64,000 bases of DNA from Cavia porcellus (lineage: Eukaryota; Chordata; Mammalia; Rodentia; Caviidae), in contig NW_026947488.1 of NCBI RefSeq assembly GCF_034190915.1, positions 6,830,501 to 6,894,500 of the forward strand, in the 5' to 3' direction. The notes below the pieces were generated by a model. It was not told the DNA's origin. It searched no databases and worked only from the letters and a program-made list of their open reading frames with translations. This document shows positions 30,746-42,725 of this stretch, piece by piece. The position numbers were made by a program, and so were the translations under genes. Numbering within the stretch: position 1 is the stretch's first letter; every line of letters begins with the position of its first letter.

Positions 30746-32745
30746 CATCCAGGAGTGAAAGGGAAGAGTGCAGATGTTGAGGACAGTGCTGGCCACAGGT
30801 AGCCCAGCGCCTTTAGCAGTGGTCAGCACCATGGACTGAGCAGAGCTCCTGAACCCCAGGCCCATTCGCTGAAGTCCTGACCCTCAGCTCCTCACAGTGT
30901 GACACCACTGGGAGACAGAGCGGTTGCAGGTGCATTCATGGGACGGAGGTCTCTCCAGGTCCATCTCCCATCTTCCGTTGTCCTTGGAAGAGGGGATTGG
31001 GACCCGGGGAGCAGGTGGGGATGTGCAGCTGCAGGCCAGGCATGGGGAGGTGCCGGGAGCTCATTCAGCCCCTTCCCAGGTGACTTTGAGGAGCTCCTGG
31101 CAGTGCCGTGGTCTCCATCTCCTGCCCTCTGGGATGGTGGGGGATGCTTTGCCATTGCTTAAGACACTCGGCTTGCGGCCTCTCACCTGGCAGCCTGAAA
31201 GACCATGGTCACAGCCAGTCACTCGGTCATCAGTCCTTCCCTGGCCACTGCTTTCCAGCTGCACTTACAGCTGGGGTAACCGGCCTCCCCTCAGTTCGGG
31301 AGGTCAGTAGAGCAAACGTCCTCTGCACTACGCAAAGAGCCTGCCCCTGCATCCCTGTCAGTGGCATTGAGAGCCGGGCACGGAGCAGGTCCGGGTTTGA
31401 GGAGCTCTGGGCCCTGGAGAGGCCTCTGAGTGGGCAATGCCGGGCTGGCCTTTCCTGGATTCTGCTAGGGTCCACGAAACCCAGCGGTTTTCAGTGGAGC
31501 TGGGGAATAGTTTCTCTCTTCCTCCTTCCCAGAGACTCTTAAGGACGCCCGGAAAGTCTGCCTGTCATGCAGGGCGCTGCTCTCAGCCTGGGCGGGCAGA
31601 GGCCACAGATGCTGCAGAGAATGCCTCAGAGCTGTGCCCAGGACGGCTGCCCATGGACAACGGTCGGGACCGGCCTCGGTGACTGCAGCAAAGGCCAGAC
31701 AAAGGACTTTGCTGTGCTTTGTCCAGACTGAGGTCCCAAACCCCACCCCTCTCAGAGCCTCGGCTGCTGCTCTGTGACCTGGGCCACTCTGGGCTGCCTG
31801 AGTCTGTGTGGACCGTGGGGAGGCCGCGTGGGTCAGGACCACAGCACCTCCATCGGCTCCTTCTCCCTTCCCTGCCTCCTGAGAGCCCAGAAGAGATGCC
31901 TCTGCCCTCCGCCTCCCCAACAGCGTGTTTTAAATTAAGATCAAGCCCGTCTGCGCATTATGGTTACGAGTTGTAAATGCTGCATTTCCTTGACTCTAAG
32001 AGGCTGTTGAGGGAACCCAGACTTGCATTTGCTAATAGCTTCTTGGGGGGTCAGGCGACAACCCCGCAGGAATTCAGTGTGCTGGCTCTGGGAGCACTTC
32101 ATTTCCAGCCCGCCTTGTGCTGGGGGCTCCTGCTTGTGTCTTCGAGCTGGTGTCAGATGGCACTGAATTCAGAGGACATGCACACTGGGTTCCCACAGCC
32201 GGGAAAGCCTGTGTGCCCCCAGCAGAACTTTCCAGAAGGGTAAAGAGGGTCACTTGGCAGTCAAGCAGCAAAGCATCCACAACTTTGTGCAGCAGTGCTG
32301 CCCCCCACGCCACCCCAAGTGACAGGGACGCGGGCTGCCTGCATCTCCCGCTCCCCTCAGCCTCTGCCTTTCTGTCTGTCCTCCTGTCCCGCTGCCCCTG
32401 TGCCAGCCTCCCGGTGATGGGCTCAGATCCGTCCCAGCGGTGCCATTTGGAGGAGGGGCCCCTCCTGTGCCTGCTCAGGGAGGAGCAGCCACCAGCTGCA
32501 GGCCCGCCTGTCCTGCACGAGGCTGGGTCTCCGCATCCGTCCTGGTCAGTGGTGACTCCCACCCTTCCTCAGCCTCCCAGGTCGCTTCTCCCATGTGTGT
32601 CTTGTGCTCCCTAAGATGCTCCCAGAGAAACAAGAGGAGCTGGAGACCCCCGTGTTTTGGGATTTGTGTCTCTGACAGAAAGCAGAGACAGCAGCCTAAA
32701 GTGTTTTCAAAGCTAGAAAACTCAGCATTGAAAACCATCGCAGTC
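30746..32745. other. GC-rich non-coding stretch
   Basis: No feature recognised over about 2 kb. Frames are short or lack domains. Confidence 0.35.
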
Positions 32746-32749
32746 ACCC

Positions 32750-32937
32750 AGGCACGGCCATACATCCTTGTGATCTCAGCACTCTGGGAGGCTGAGGCAG
32801 GAGGGCTGCAATTTCAAACCCAGGCCAGGCAACTTAGTGCATTAGTGAGACTGTTTCAAAATTCAAAAAAAATACAGGGATGGAGATGTAGCCCCATAAA
32901 CACAGCCTGTACTCAGCCCTCAACCACATCACAAAAA
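32750..32937 (+). mobile_element. B1-type SINE with ID-like tail, diverged
   Basis: CCCAGGCACGGCCATACATC, GATCTCAGCACTCTGGGAGG, CTGAGGCAGGAGGGCTGCAA, an A-rich linker, then ACAGGGATGGAGATGTAGCC as the decayed A box and an A-rich end. Confidence 0.75.
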
Positions 32938-35930
32938 GCTGCAGCTCCTACTTCTGAGAAGCGAGGCTTGGACTCTCCCAGAAGGATAGCCGGAGGACAG
33001 CGTGTGGACCGGCTGCCGGCCACAAGGGGTCCTCTGCAGAGGGACTGGCCCGTGCTCTGGGGCTTGCGTGGCTTTTAGTTTTTCTCACTAGAATTCTTTT
33101 CTGTGGTATTTAAAGTTGGCTTTAAAAAACTGGCCCAAGCCCACCCTCCTCGCTCAGAGACTTCATAATTTCTTGTTTCTCTTTGGACACAGACTTAACC
33201 CCTTCCGGAGTCATCCAGACCCTGCCACACCCCCAGGCCCGGTTCAGTGCGTTCAGGGCTCTGCCTGCCGAGCTTGGACTGGCCTGAATGTGACCGCATT
33301 TCCTCTTCCTTTAGCTGGGCTCAAACCATCAACCTGCTGGGTGAATCTGATCCCCTGGGAGAGACTTGTGCACTGGGATGAAACGGGGGTGACCGTACGG
33401 GCCCCAAAGGGGGAGGCCATATACAGACTTCCTAGGGTGCTTTCTGCCTGGAGGGCGAGCGTCACCCTGTCACGGCCTGGGCCACAGCCCCGCTGGGGAG
33501 CCAGGGCAGCTGATGAAACAGTTTCTGGCTTGCAAGGTCCATGATGTCTCTGCCAAAGCCACAGGAACCTCGGAACCTGCTTAGAGAGCCCGAGGGAGCC
33601 GAAAGCGTGGGCGGTGGGTCCCTCCTCCTCCTCCCCGGGCCCAGACTGCGGTGGGGAGCGGAGCTCTCATTTGTGCGGTGGGTACTCAGCAGTTGCATAG
33701 TTTCTGGGGTTATTTGGTGAGCACCATCCCTCCCATCAGCCCGTGCGCTCCCTGACTCTGTTTCCCCTAGCCCTGGTGCCCCACCTGCACCTGGTCCATG
33801 GTCAATAAATGCTGACCAAAGACATGACACACAGTTTGGTTTTGGCTCTCGCTCTGAAAAATCGGGGTACAGAGTCGTGTCATCGTACAGCCAGAGGAAG
33901 ACAGAGTCAGCCACCCCTAAACCCACCAGGTTAGATGAAAACCCATAAAGGTCTGAGAAGCATAGCTAGAAAATCTGGGTGGGTGGATGCCTAAATGATG
34001 GATTATATAAAAGAAGATTAAACTGGGAGACACAGAGAAACAGAGGCTGTGTGTGGAGGGAGAAGCGGATGCAGAATACGCAAGATCGCTTTTGCAGCGT
34101 GCCTAATCCATTAGGGCCAAAATAACAAGGGCGCTTGCTTCTGACGCCACGTAGGTCTGTTCCCAGTGAAGGTCACCCCAAGAGTTTCTTTGCAGAAAAC
34201 TGCTAATCCCATTGTGATTTCCTGGTTAAAGAAAAGGTTAGACAAATACACACAGAAATGGTTCCTTTCTCTGAGGGCCGGCTCAAACAGCCATGCCTTT
34301 CCTCTTCCTTTGCTCCCGTGATTCCAGAAAATTCCATATTGGTTTGAATTGAGAAAACAAAGTCTGGAGCCCTTCCTCTGCACGGCCTCTCGGCACCCAT
34401 GTGACTGGTGCCATCCGGCCCCAGCCGGGGTGCAGCCTGCGCTCAGGTTGGGGCCTGAGCTGGCTCCCAAGCCTTTGCTTCCCTGGCCTCGCGACTGCTA
34501 TGCCCTCTTGAGGTAGAACCCGCCACTGGACGTCCATGTCCACTCTCCTGTGCTTCCAGCACAAAGTGACGTAAGTGTGGGGCGCACCCGAGCTCCTGCT
34601 TAGCTCCTTATCCTGAGAACGACGCCAGACGTCAGTCATTGGTCGAGGGCCACCCGAGAGTCCAGACACTGTGACATCAGCTTGTGTCACCAATGCAGGA
34701 GGGGTGCTGGCCGAGGCCCGCAGGACCTCCTCTCCTGCTGCGTGCGGGGGAAGTGCTGCCATGTTGGAAACCACTGCAATATTCCAGGGACGATGTTTGA
34801 ATCCAATTCTGAACCACATCCGGTGCCAATGAGTGGACTCACGCTTTGTTTTCAGACCAGTTTATAGCAGTGTCCTGTGACCCGTGATCAGTAACTGACA
34901 TGGCTGTCTAGAGAAGCATTCTAGGCCTCCTTCCCATTGACTTCTGGTGCCCACCCAGGCTCAGGGATGAAACCGTATCCACGGAAGCTACTGTGGCCAG
35001 CACACTCCACTGAGAGGCTGGTCCAGGCGTGGGCATGCGGGTCCTGGCCAGTGAGAGGTAAAAGGAGACTGCCCATGGCCTGGGCACGTTCCCTTGTGCT
35101 TGGGTAGAGGCCCCCGGGAGTCCCAGGCCCCGGCCTCTGTGAGCAGCAGTGTCATGAGCAGGTGGACGGGCCGAGCTCTGCCTCTGGTCCTGACGGCAGA
35201 GATCCACTCAGAAATGCCTTTGCTTTTCCTCCTCAGAGGTGCTGTTCTGAAGAATACTGAGCGTGATCTTCGGAACCGGGCCGGGGTCCGTGTCCTGGTC
35301 CATCACAGGAACATGACCTTGGAGGAGATGCGCAGCCTCTGCATGACTTGGTTTGCCCACCTGTCCACAGGGAGCTTTGCAGGGCTGCTGGGTGTGACAC
35401 GCTGGGCGTGTCCACCAGGCGCCAGCCTTGGGCTGCAGTGTCTCATTTTGGTGGCTGTGCCCGGGTTTATTTCCTGAAACCTCTGTCATCAGGCACCCTG
35501 GCTTCTGTTTGCTTCTAAATAAACAATACTCCAATTTTAAATAAGTCCAAAATGTGGTTGTTTTATTTACGGAAGCCCTGGTGCCCCGATGAACCCGGGG
35601 CGGTGTCAGGCTGCACTTGGGGCTCCCGCAGTGGCCGGGAGTCTGGGTTCCTTGGAGGGTTGGACCGGCTTGTTTTTGTTTTTATTCTGCCTGAGGTGGG
35701 TTGTCATCTCCTCCTCAGGATCTGGTAAAAAACAAAACAAACAAACAAAAAAATCCCTTTTCCTTCTAGGTCAAGCGAGGGCTGAGTTTGTATTTTTCTC
35801 CTCTGTTTCACTGTGGGACTTTGGAACCTGCGATGGCGGAAGTAGCTGCCTCAGTTGGGCTCCCAGAGAGCGGCTGAAAACAATGTTTTGAGAAGTGTAT
35901 ATAAAATTTTCCATTGAATTCGGTGGCATT
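32938..35930. other. Non-coding stretch, no secure feature
   Basis: No exon, RNA gene or repeat family was recognised. Isolated AATAAA motifs (for example near 35518) have no gene-like context. Confidence 0.35.
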
Positions 35931-36059
35931 AATTAAGTGTGCAGCATTGTGCAACTGTGACCGCTGTCTATTTCCAGAGCTATTGCATCAGCCGGAGTGG
36001 AAATTCCTGGTTAAGCAACAGCTCCCCGCCTCCCCTGCCGCAGCCGGGGAGCCGGCTGT

Positions 36060-36380
36060 CTGCCGTCTCTGTGAATCTGTCCATTCTACATAGTTCACAG
36101 ACAGCAGAACGTACACGCTTTCCTTTTGCTTACGGTTTGTTTCACTTAGCTGTGAAACCTTTGGTTTCAAGGTTCAGTCACATTGTAACACTGATCGGAA
36201 CTCCATCAGTTTTGATGGCTGAGTAATATTCCACCGTGTTTCACATATCCATTCATCCGCTGATAGACACGCACGTTACTTTCTTTTGACAGCTGTGAAT
36301 AACATCGCACTGAACCCCAGAGTACACGTGTCTATTTGAGTCTACGTCTCTTTATTTTTTCCTGGAAATATGTTTCATGT
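36060..36380 (+). mobile_element. Old L1 3'-end fragment
   Basis: GATGGCTGAGTAATATTCCA, CCGTGTTTCACATATCCATT, CATCCGCTGATAGACACGCA and GACAGCTGTGAATAACATCG follow the 3' region of ancient mammalian L1 elements in order. No ORF2 sequence is readable upstream. Confidence 0.75.
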
Positions 36381-37660
36381 CTAAAGAAAAAATAAAATAG
36401 AAAGAAAAGAAGAAGGACTCCAGCCTTTCCACTGCATGTGTAGTGGTGTCTCACTGTCACTTTGGTTCGCCTGTGATACTCTTCCCACAGCGCCAGACGT
36501 CCTGAATTTATTCTCCCCATGAACCTTGGAGAGTGCTAATGTCCTACCTTGTCTATCCAGGAGGATAAAAGTTTAAAAAAGAAGCAGCCCCAGGATTGGG
36601 GTGCCAGGAAGCTCCCCTCTTCCCCCCCAGCCTTAGCCTGTCTCTCCCTGCACCCCGAGAGCTGTCAGAGTTCCTTCACCTGGGATTTGGGGGGCGCTGC
36701 TCCGCTGGAATTGCCCCCTCACTCTCCCTGCTCGGGCCACCTGTGCTTGCCACGCCTGTCCCTGGTGTGCTGCACGTGCCACACCTGCGTGCCACACCCC
36801 CCTTGTCACACCTGCACCTGTCACCCCTCTGCTCTTCACACCCATGCTTGTCTCTTCCTCCTGTGTGGAGGAGAATGGATGCAGAGACCCCTCCCTGGGG
36901 CCTGAGGAGGTGACAGCGTAGGTTCGGGTACCAACAGAGCTGAGTGCTGACTTCCGGTCTGGGGGTGATGGTGGGGGACACAGATCAAGGCTGCAGCCTC
37001 TCTCTGCTCCGAATTCTTCCTCTTCCTTGCGCTGAGCACCCTGAGGACAGCGTTGACACTTGAGCCCCTCCTGGGCCCAGATGGAGCCCCTGTGTGCTCA
37101 GGGGTATGCGCTTTTGTGATGCTCACAGAAGGCCCAGGGGTTCCTTCCCTGCACCGTTCCACGCTGGGTGCGGTGTGGCCGAGGGCCACGGGTCTTGCTG
37201 GACTTGAGTGAGCTCGGCCTCTGCCCTGGGGATCAGGAGGCAGGCGAGGGAGCCAGGCCACAGGACTCCGACTTCAGGGCCCAGCTCGGGACTCTGAGGT
37301 GGGTCCCCGGCTGCCATCTCGGGTCACCCAGCCCTCTCCGGGGACGCCCTTTCCTCCTCCTGTCCCCTGTCCAGCATCCGGAGAACTGCACTCTCCAAAG
37401 CGCAATTTCCACCCTTCTCTTCTGCCACTATATTTCCTTCCCGAGTCCACATTTATCGTAAGAACCAGGAGAGGAGAGGTGAGTTTAAAAAAAAACCAAG
37501 GCCACTTCGTCTCTTACAAACGGACACCACTGGCGCGTAGGTGATGGGATCCGCTTTCAAGTAAAAAACTTAACTTAGTCTCCCCGAGAAAGCCCGTGTA
37601 GCTCAGGGGGCAAGTCGGGTTAAAACAAACCAGTAGGAATTCAAACTTCCATATGAAGTT
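36381..37660. other. GC-rich non-coding stretch
   Basis: Short irregular TGCCACACC-type repeats near 36760-36840. A short tRNA-like phrase (GTGTAGCTCAGGGGGCAAGT) near 37600 is not a full tRNA. Nothing else recognised. Confidence 0.35.
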
Positions 37661-37669
37661 TGAGTTTGA

Positions 37670-38060
37670 CTCAAAACATTTAATTTATTTAAAAATAGAA
37701 ATGTAAATGTAAGCTGCATGTTTTCCTCCCGCTGTCAGGAGCTCTCTCCGGCTCTGACTGACTCATTAGCAAATTAACATGTTGTGATTTTGCTGTGAAA
37801 AGTTGCAAGATAATTGTTACAGCCACAGTCCTCGGGCTCTGGAGCCGAGCCTCCCCAACTCTTTTATAGAGTACAAATTAGATGCTTTTCATATATACGA
37901 TCTAATTTTAATTAAAATTTGCCCTGCAGCTATTCTTAACGGCTTTGAAGTTATCAGAGTTTTCTCATCCTGGGGGTGGCGAACGTTTGCGGTTGATAAT
38001 GTCAAAATCGGTACCCATGGAAACCACTTTCTGATTGCTTCTTTCTAGGACAGCTCGAAT
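37670..38060. promoter_or_regulatory. Large AT-rich enhancer-like island
   Basis: About 390 bases stand out from the GC-rich flanks. They include CTGACTGACTCATTAGCAAA (AP-1 core TGACTCA plus TTAGC), AGATCTAATTTTAATTA-type palindromic A/T cores near 37890-37915, GATAATTGTTACAGCC and GTTGATAATGTCAAAATCGG. No repeat family or stop-free exon fits. Dense TAAT cores without simple-repeat character are typical of conserved non-coding elements. This is the strongest such candidate in the window. Confidence 0.4.
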
Positions 38061-39488
38061 CTTCTGGAGTTTGCCTTCCCCTTTGGTGGTGGATGAGGAG
38101 AGAGGTACGCTCACCCCCTGCTTGGGCAAAGTTGAGATCTGGGGGTTACAACTGGGAGGAGAGTCAGAGCAGATGTGAAGGGGCGCTGGCCCGTTGGAAT
38201 GCTTGATTTCCCTTCATCTATAAAATTGAGCCCGTGTCCGGCCTAAATGGCCAGGGCCCCGGACATACTGACATTTGGAAGCATGATGGGAACCATCTTT
38301 CTCAAGGCTGAAACTGTGTACCTGAGCTCAACCGCGTGGCCAAGGCATGCTGGGAAGTTGTCGCTTTCTTGTCTTTTTGTCTTTTGTTGGATGCTATGCC
38401 GTGAAGCAGACTCTTGAGGCCCCGAAGTAGTCAGGGTGCAGGACACAGGGAGGAGATTCAGTGCTTTTCCCCAGGACTTCAGTGGACACCTTGGAGGGTG
38501 CTGGGGTCTCGTCACCCACCCTGCTTCCCCAGAGAGTTGGGCGAAGGTCATCATGCACCAGGCCCTGCCAGGATCCTGGGGCACCTGAAGGCACAAACCC
38601 ATTCACAGAGAAGACAAGCCACAAGCGGGTGGAGGCAGCACCAGCTGGACCAGAAGCCCACTGTGGGCCAGGCCAGGGTGTGAGGCCCGCATTTCCTGGG
38701 ACTTCCTTAAACGTTTGCAATGAGTCTTTGCAAACAGCAATGTTACTGCTGTCCTTGGAGCGGGCCCAGCAAATAACTCTGAGCCCACGTCCCCGCCACG
38801 GCATCCTGAGCACAGGCTGAAATTAGCTTCCGGAGAGCTCGCAGATGCAACTGCTCACGGGCACAGCGTTGGCACCTCCTCTCATCCCCAGAGGAGATGT
38901 GGGGCACATTCAGTGTTCACTACAGAGCTCACACAGCCCCCAGGAACCTCCCACATCCCGCCAGCAAATTCCCTCTCCTCTTGGCAATGGTTCGTTTCTG
39001 TTGCTTGCAACCCCAGGACCTGACGGCTACCTGAGTGTGAAGTATCCCACCGTCCAGCCACAGACAGTGTCCTGTCCACCCCCGAAGTCCGGCCATCAGC
39101 GTTAGCAGCAGAGGTCAGGTCGTCAGTGAGTGTGTGACACACGTCCGGTTCGCAGCCCCTGGCCTGGTGCTGATGGTCTCCCTCCTGCGAGGGTCAGGCC
39201 TCATCTGTGTGTCCTTCCCGGGGGAAGGTGTCTCCTCCATTGCACACCGTGCTCTGCACCAGGCAAGAGGGTTTTCAAGCCTGCAGCCAGATCGCAAAGC
39301 CCCGCATTCCTCGCCCGCATCGGCCACTCTCTACCCAGAGCCGTCCCCCGCCCCGACTCCTACCCGAGGTCTCCAAGGCTCCCTTTCGGCTACCTGGGTG
39401 TGTGTCCTCTGGAGTTCACTGGGACACCGGGTCTTGGGATGACATCCCCGTATGAGCAAGTGTTGAAGCCTCACGGCAGCCCCACCTG
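38061..39488. other. Non-coding stretch, no feature recognised
   Basis: No gene or repeat signature found. Confidence 0.35.
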
Positions 39489-39489
39489 C

Positions 39490-40640
39490 AGCCCGAGTAC
39501 TCTGTCATGGAAGTATCTTATTTCTCTATCGATTTTGAAGGACAGTTTTTCAGGGTACATCAGTCTAAGTTGGAAATCATTTTCCTTTAGGACCTGAAAT
39601 ACTTCACTCCATGCTCTTCTTGACTTTATTGTTTGTGCTGAGAAGTCTGCTGTGATAGGTTTTCCTTTATAGGTGATCTGTCTTTTCTCTCTGACAGCTT
39701 TTAATATTCTATTCTTTTGTTCAATTTCTGGGATGGCCATTATTATATGTCTGGGTGTAGTTTTATTTTGGTTATGGCTATTTGGATGTCTGTATGCTTC
39801 ACTGATCCTGATGTGGGTTTCCAATCTCATGTTTGGGAAATTTTCAGCTATTACTTCTCTAAATATCCTCTTGACATCCTTTATGTTGTCCCCTTCTTTT
39901 TCATTTATCCATATCAACTTTATGTTGTTCCTCTTTGCGTCATCTTGCAGGTGTTGAATTATTATTTCCTGATTCCTTGTTATTTTTAAAAGATCTTTCC
40001 TTTCCTGTTCCCTGGCTGCAATCTTGTCTTCAAGGTCTAAAATTCTATCTTCACATTCATTGAGACAGTTTTTACAACTTTCAATGGAGTTTTTGATTTC
40101 CTGTGTATCTCTTTGCATCTGCTTTATATATTCTGTTTGTTCCTTATATTATCCATCCAGGGATTCTATCATTTTGTTTAGTTCCTCCAATTTTTTAACT
40201 GTGTCTTCTTTAGAAATGTTCAGCATCTCCTTCATTTCTTTTATCATTTCTTCTTTTACCTGAGAGATTATTTCTAGTTTGAATTCCTTTAAGCTTCCCA
40301 GAGTTGCTTCTTTATTTCAGTTACTATTGTTTCAGGTATTTCAGGTATGTGGCATGTATTTTCTTCTATGCACATGGCTCCTAGGCTTTCTTGGGATGGG
40401 CTGGATGTTTGAGACTGCATCTTGGTCTTTTGTTTGTCATTTTCCTATATTTTCGAACTTCAAGTGTTGTTCCAAGTGAGGGAGAGAGTTCCGCCAGACT
40501 GGGGCGGGATTCCACGTCTCACCCGACTCACTGGTCCCGACAGGAGCCCGAGTACTCTGCGCCTAGCAGCAGGCGCCAGGCACCCGGTGGGAGCCAGTGA
40601 CTCTGTGGATTCGCTGCCACTCGGCTGAGCAAGTGGCTTA
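39490..40640 (-). mobile_element. L1 fragment: ORF1 plus 5'-UTR-like region, no ORF2
   Basis: The minus strand carries LINE-1 ORF1 (39510 to about 40440), preceded by a GC-rich segment (about 40450-40640) that looks like an L1 5' UTR. Sequence stops resembling L1 at 39505, inside the ORF1 C-terminal domain. ORF2, the 3' UTR and a poly-A tail are absent. AGCCCGAGTACTCTG occurs at 39490-39504 and again at 40545-40559. Retaining the 5' part of L1 and losing the 3' part is the reverse of normal 5' truncation, so a deletion or an atypical insertion is needed. Confidence 0.85.
39510..40440 (-). pseudogene. LINE-1 ORF1 protein, broken
   Basis: ORF1p is the RNA-binding chaperone of L1 retrotransposition. 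A 215-codon frame (39471-40118) reads, in order, the end of the coiled coil (NCLNECEDRILDLEDKIAAR), the RRM domain (KLIWINEKEG, then VIAENFPNM) and the C-terminal domain (TPRHIIMAIPE, KGKPITADFSAQTIKSRRAW, LMYPEKLSFKIDREIRYF). A further coiled-coil stretch (about 40155-40300) lies upstream and is cut off by a stop near 40148. The last part of the C-terminal domain is replaced by unrelated sequence after YFHD. Good preservation suggests a fairly recent L1. Confidence 0.9.
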
Positions 40641-41150
40641 TCCACAGCGGAGGCCTGCTCCTGCCAGCATCCTGTGTGTGAACGGTTTCATTGGCATCTG
40701 TTCATCTCCATATTGTTTGTGGCCAGTTTTGCTCTGTGAAGTACACATAAGTGGGGAGAATTGAGGCTCTGTGGCTCCTAAATTGAAACTATTGACTGCC
40801 TGACTCTGTATCTAGAAAAAATTTCTAATGCAGAAGAGAAAAACTGAATTTCTGTCAATCCAGCAGGAGTCAGAACACCATGCTGCCCTGGACCGATCCC
40901 CCTCCCACCTGGTGTCTTATCTTAAATACCAGCTTCCCACGGCCTTCCCGCCTTTATTTTGCATGCTTTGCACAGAGTGAACGGAAGTCACAAAAGCCAT
41001 GTGCCCCCCCCCACGAAGGACGCCCCTTTTGCCCTCCTCAAGCCCCTGCTTACTCCACAGCACTAAGTGGAGGAGCAACCCCTTTCCCTGACCAGCATCA
41101 TGTCCCTCAGGGGAGGACCTCAGCTGGCTGCTCCATGCTCTGGACATTTG
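40641..41150. other. Non-coding stretch, no feature recognised
   Basis: Lies between the L1 fragment and the GATG tract. No family recognised. Confidence 0.35.
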
Positions 41151-41154
41151 TTGA

Positions 41155-41613
41155 ATGGATGAATGGATGGGTATGGGTGGATAGGTGGATAGATGGATGG
41201 GTGGATGGATGGATGGATGGATGGATGGGTGGATGGGTGGATGGATGGGTGGATGGATGGATGGATGGGTGGATGGATGGATGGATGGATGGGTGGATAG
41301 GTGTATGGGTGGATGGGTGGATGGATGGGTGGATGGGTGGATGGATGAATGGATGGATGGATGGATGAGTGGATGGGTGGATGGATTGATGGATTGATGG
41401 GTGGATGGATGGATGGATGGAGGGTGGATGGGTGGATGGATTGATGGGTGGATGGATGGATGGATGGATGGGTGGATGGGTGGATGGATGGATGTGTGGA
41501 TGGATGGAGGATGGATGGGTGGATGGATTGATGGATGAATGGGTAGATGGGTGGATGGATGAGTGGATGAATGGATGGTTGGATGGGTGGATGGGTAGAT
41601 GGGTGGATGGATG
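41155..41613 (+). repeat. (GATG)n tetranucleotide tract, about 460 bases
   Basis: GGATGGAT and GGGTGGAT units with scattered GATT, GAAT, GAGG and TAGA variants. Open frames of up to 284 codons across it on both strands are repeat artefacts. It is the complement in unit type of 26408-26661. Confidence 0.95.
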
Positions 41614-42100
41614 TTGGAGCCAACTGGAATGAGGGTGCTGCCAGCCCACGAAGTTACAGTGCCTTGGCTGCTCAGCCCTGAGAACAGATCGGTGGCATTT
41701 TGTTTGCTGCCTTGTAGGCTGTTTTTGAGGTTTTGTCCTAGGAAAATGTAATCCGTATGTCTCTGACTCACTTTTGCTCCCCCCAGAACCGTGGTTCTTG
41801 GGGATCCATTTCATGTCTGCAGTGTCTATTAAAAAACAGCCTCTTTAGTGCTGCTGCTGTCTCCTGAGGGCGGCCAGCTCATCTTTACTGAGGGTGAGTG
41901 TGACGGGACCCCCACACCTCAGGCGGCTCCTGGAGGTGGAGGGCCACCGCGCCAGGGGCTCCCCTGACTGCCATCCAGTGTGACCCCAGTGCCTCTTTCC
42001 TCCCGAAGGCTGTGGGGAGGGCGGAGCCCCAGCTGGGAGGCCCTGGGTGGGAAGAGGGTGCAGAGCCACCCTCATGAAAGGGGGCTGGGGCGGGGCCGCC
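41614..42100. other. Non-coding stretch, no feature recognised
   Basis: No gene or repeat signature found. Confidence 0.35.
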
Positions 42101-42104
42101 CTGC

Positions 42105-42315
42105 GTGTCAATCAGATAAATATTTCATAACAAGCACTTAAAAGGAAGCGAGCGGGGAGGTCGACTGACCCCCCTCTCTGCGCCCCCCTCTACTTTCATG
42201 TTCCCTACCCCGTAATTAGCAGACGTTTGAATGACACCGGCTTTTAAAGGCTGCAGCCGGCACAGGCACGTTGGCCCCTGGGAGCTGCAGTGTGAGCCGG
42301 TAATTACACCTCCCT
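42105..42315. promoter_or_regulatory. Enhancer-like island
   Basis: CAATCAGATAAATATTTCAT (GATA core), CCGTAATTAGCAGACG near 42211 and CCGGTAATTACACC near 42298 are A/T homeodomain-type cores set in GC-rich DNA. Regulatory function is inferred from composition only. Confidence 0.33.
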
Positions 42316-42534
42316 CCTCTTTCTGGATGCGAGCTGCAGGGGCAGGGCTGCAGGAGGCGGGGTATAAGAGTTCCCAGGGTCCCTGTGTCTCTCGGTGCAG
42401 GGCTGGGGCAGCTCAGCTTGGGGGGCCCCTTGTTGAGATCAATGTGTGCTAGAACGGAGCCCCAGCCAAAAGCAACCGTAACCACACTGCCTTGCATCCC
42501 GCAGAGCTGGAAGATACCAATAATAATAATCCCT

Positions 42535-42725
42535 GACATTTATCCCGGGCTTACATGAATCCTGCTGAATTATCCACTCTAAGCCGAAGGATCCTCAGCG
42601 TGTAAACTAAGCCTGTGCTCTGAACGTGTTTTCTCACATCATCTGCAAAACCTTTATGAGGTGGGCACAGTAATCATGTGCATTTTACAGGTGAGAAAGC
42701 CGAGGCGAATCATGGGAATTGCTGG
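42535..42725 (+). mobile_element. MIR/MIR3 fragment
   Basis: CTGACATTTATCCCGGGCTT, CTCACATCATCTGCAAAACC, TTTATGAGGTGGGCACAGTA and GTGCATTTTACAGGTGAGAA are the MIR phrases in order. Confidence 0.65.

Noticed and set aside
37591..37630. tRNA gene
   Set aside because: Only an A-box-like phrase is present. No B box or cloverleaf can be formed.
40917..41814. Minus-strand frames of 284 and 235 codons with Ile-His-Pro-Ser repeats
   Set aside because: They are translations of the GATG tetranucleotide tract, which lacks stops in several frames.
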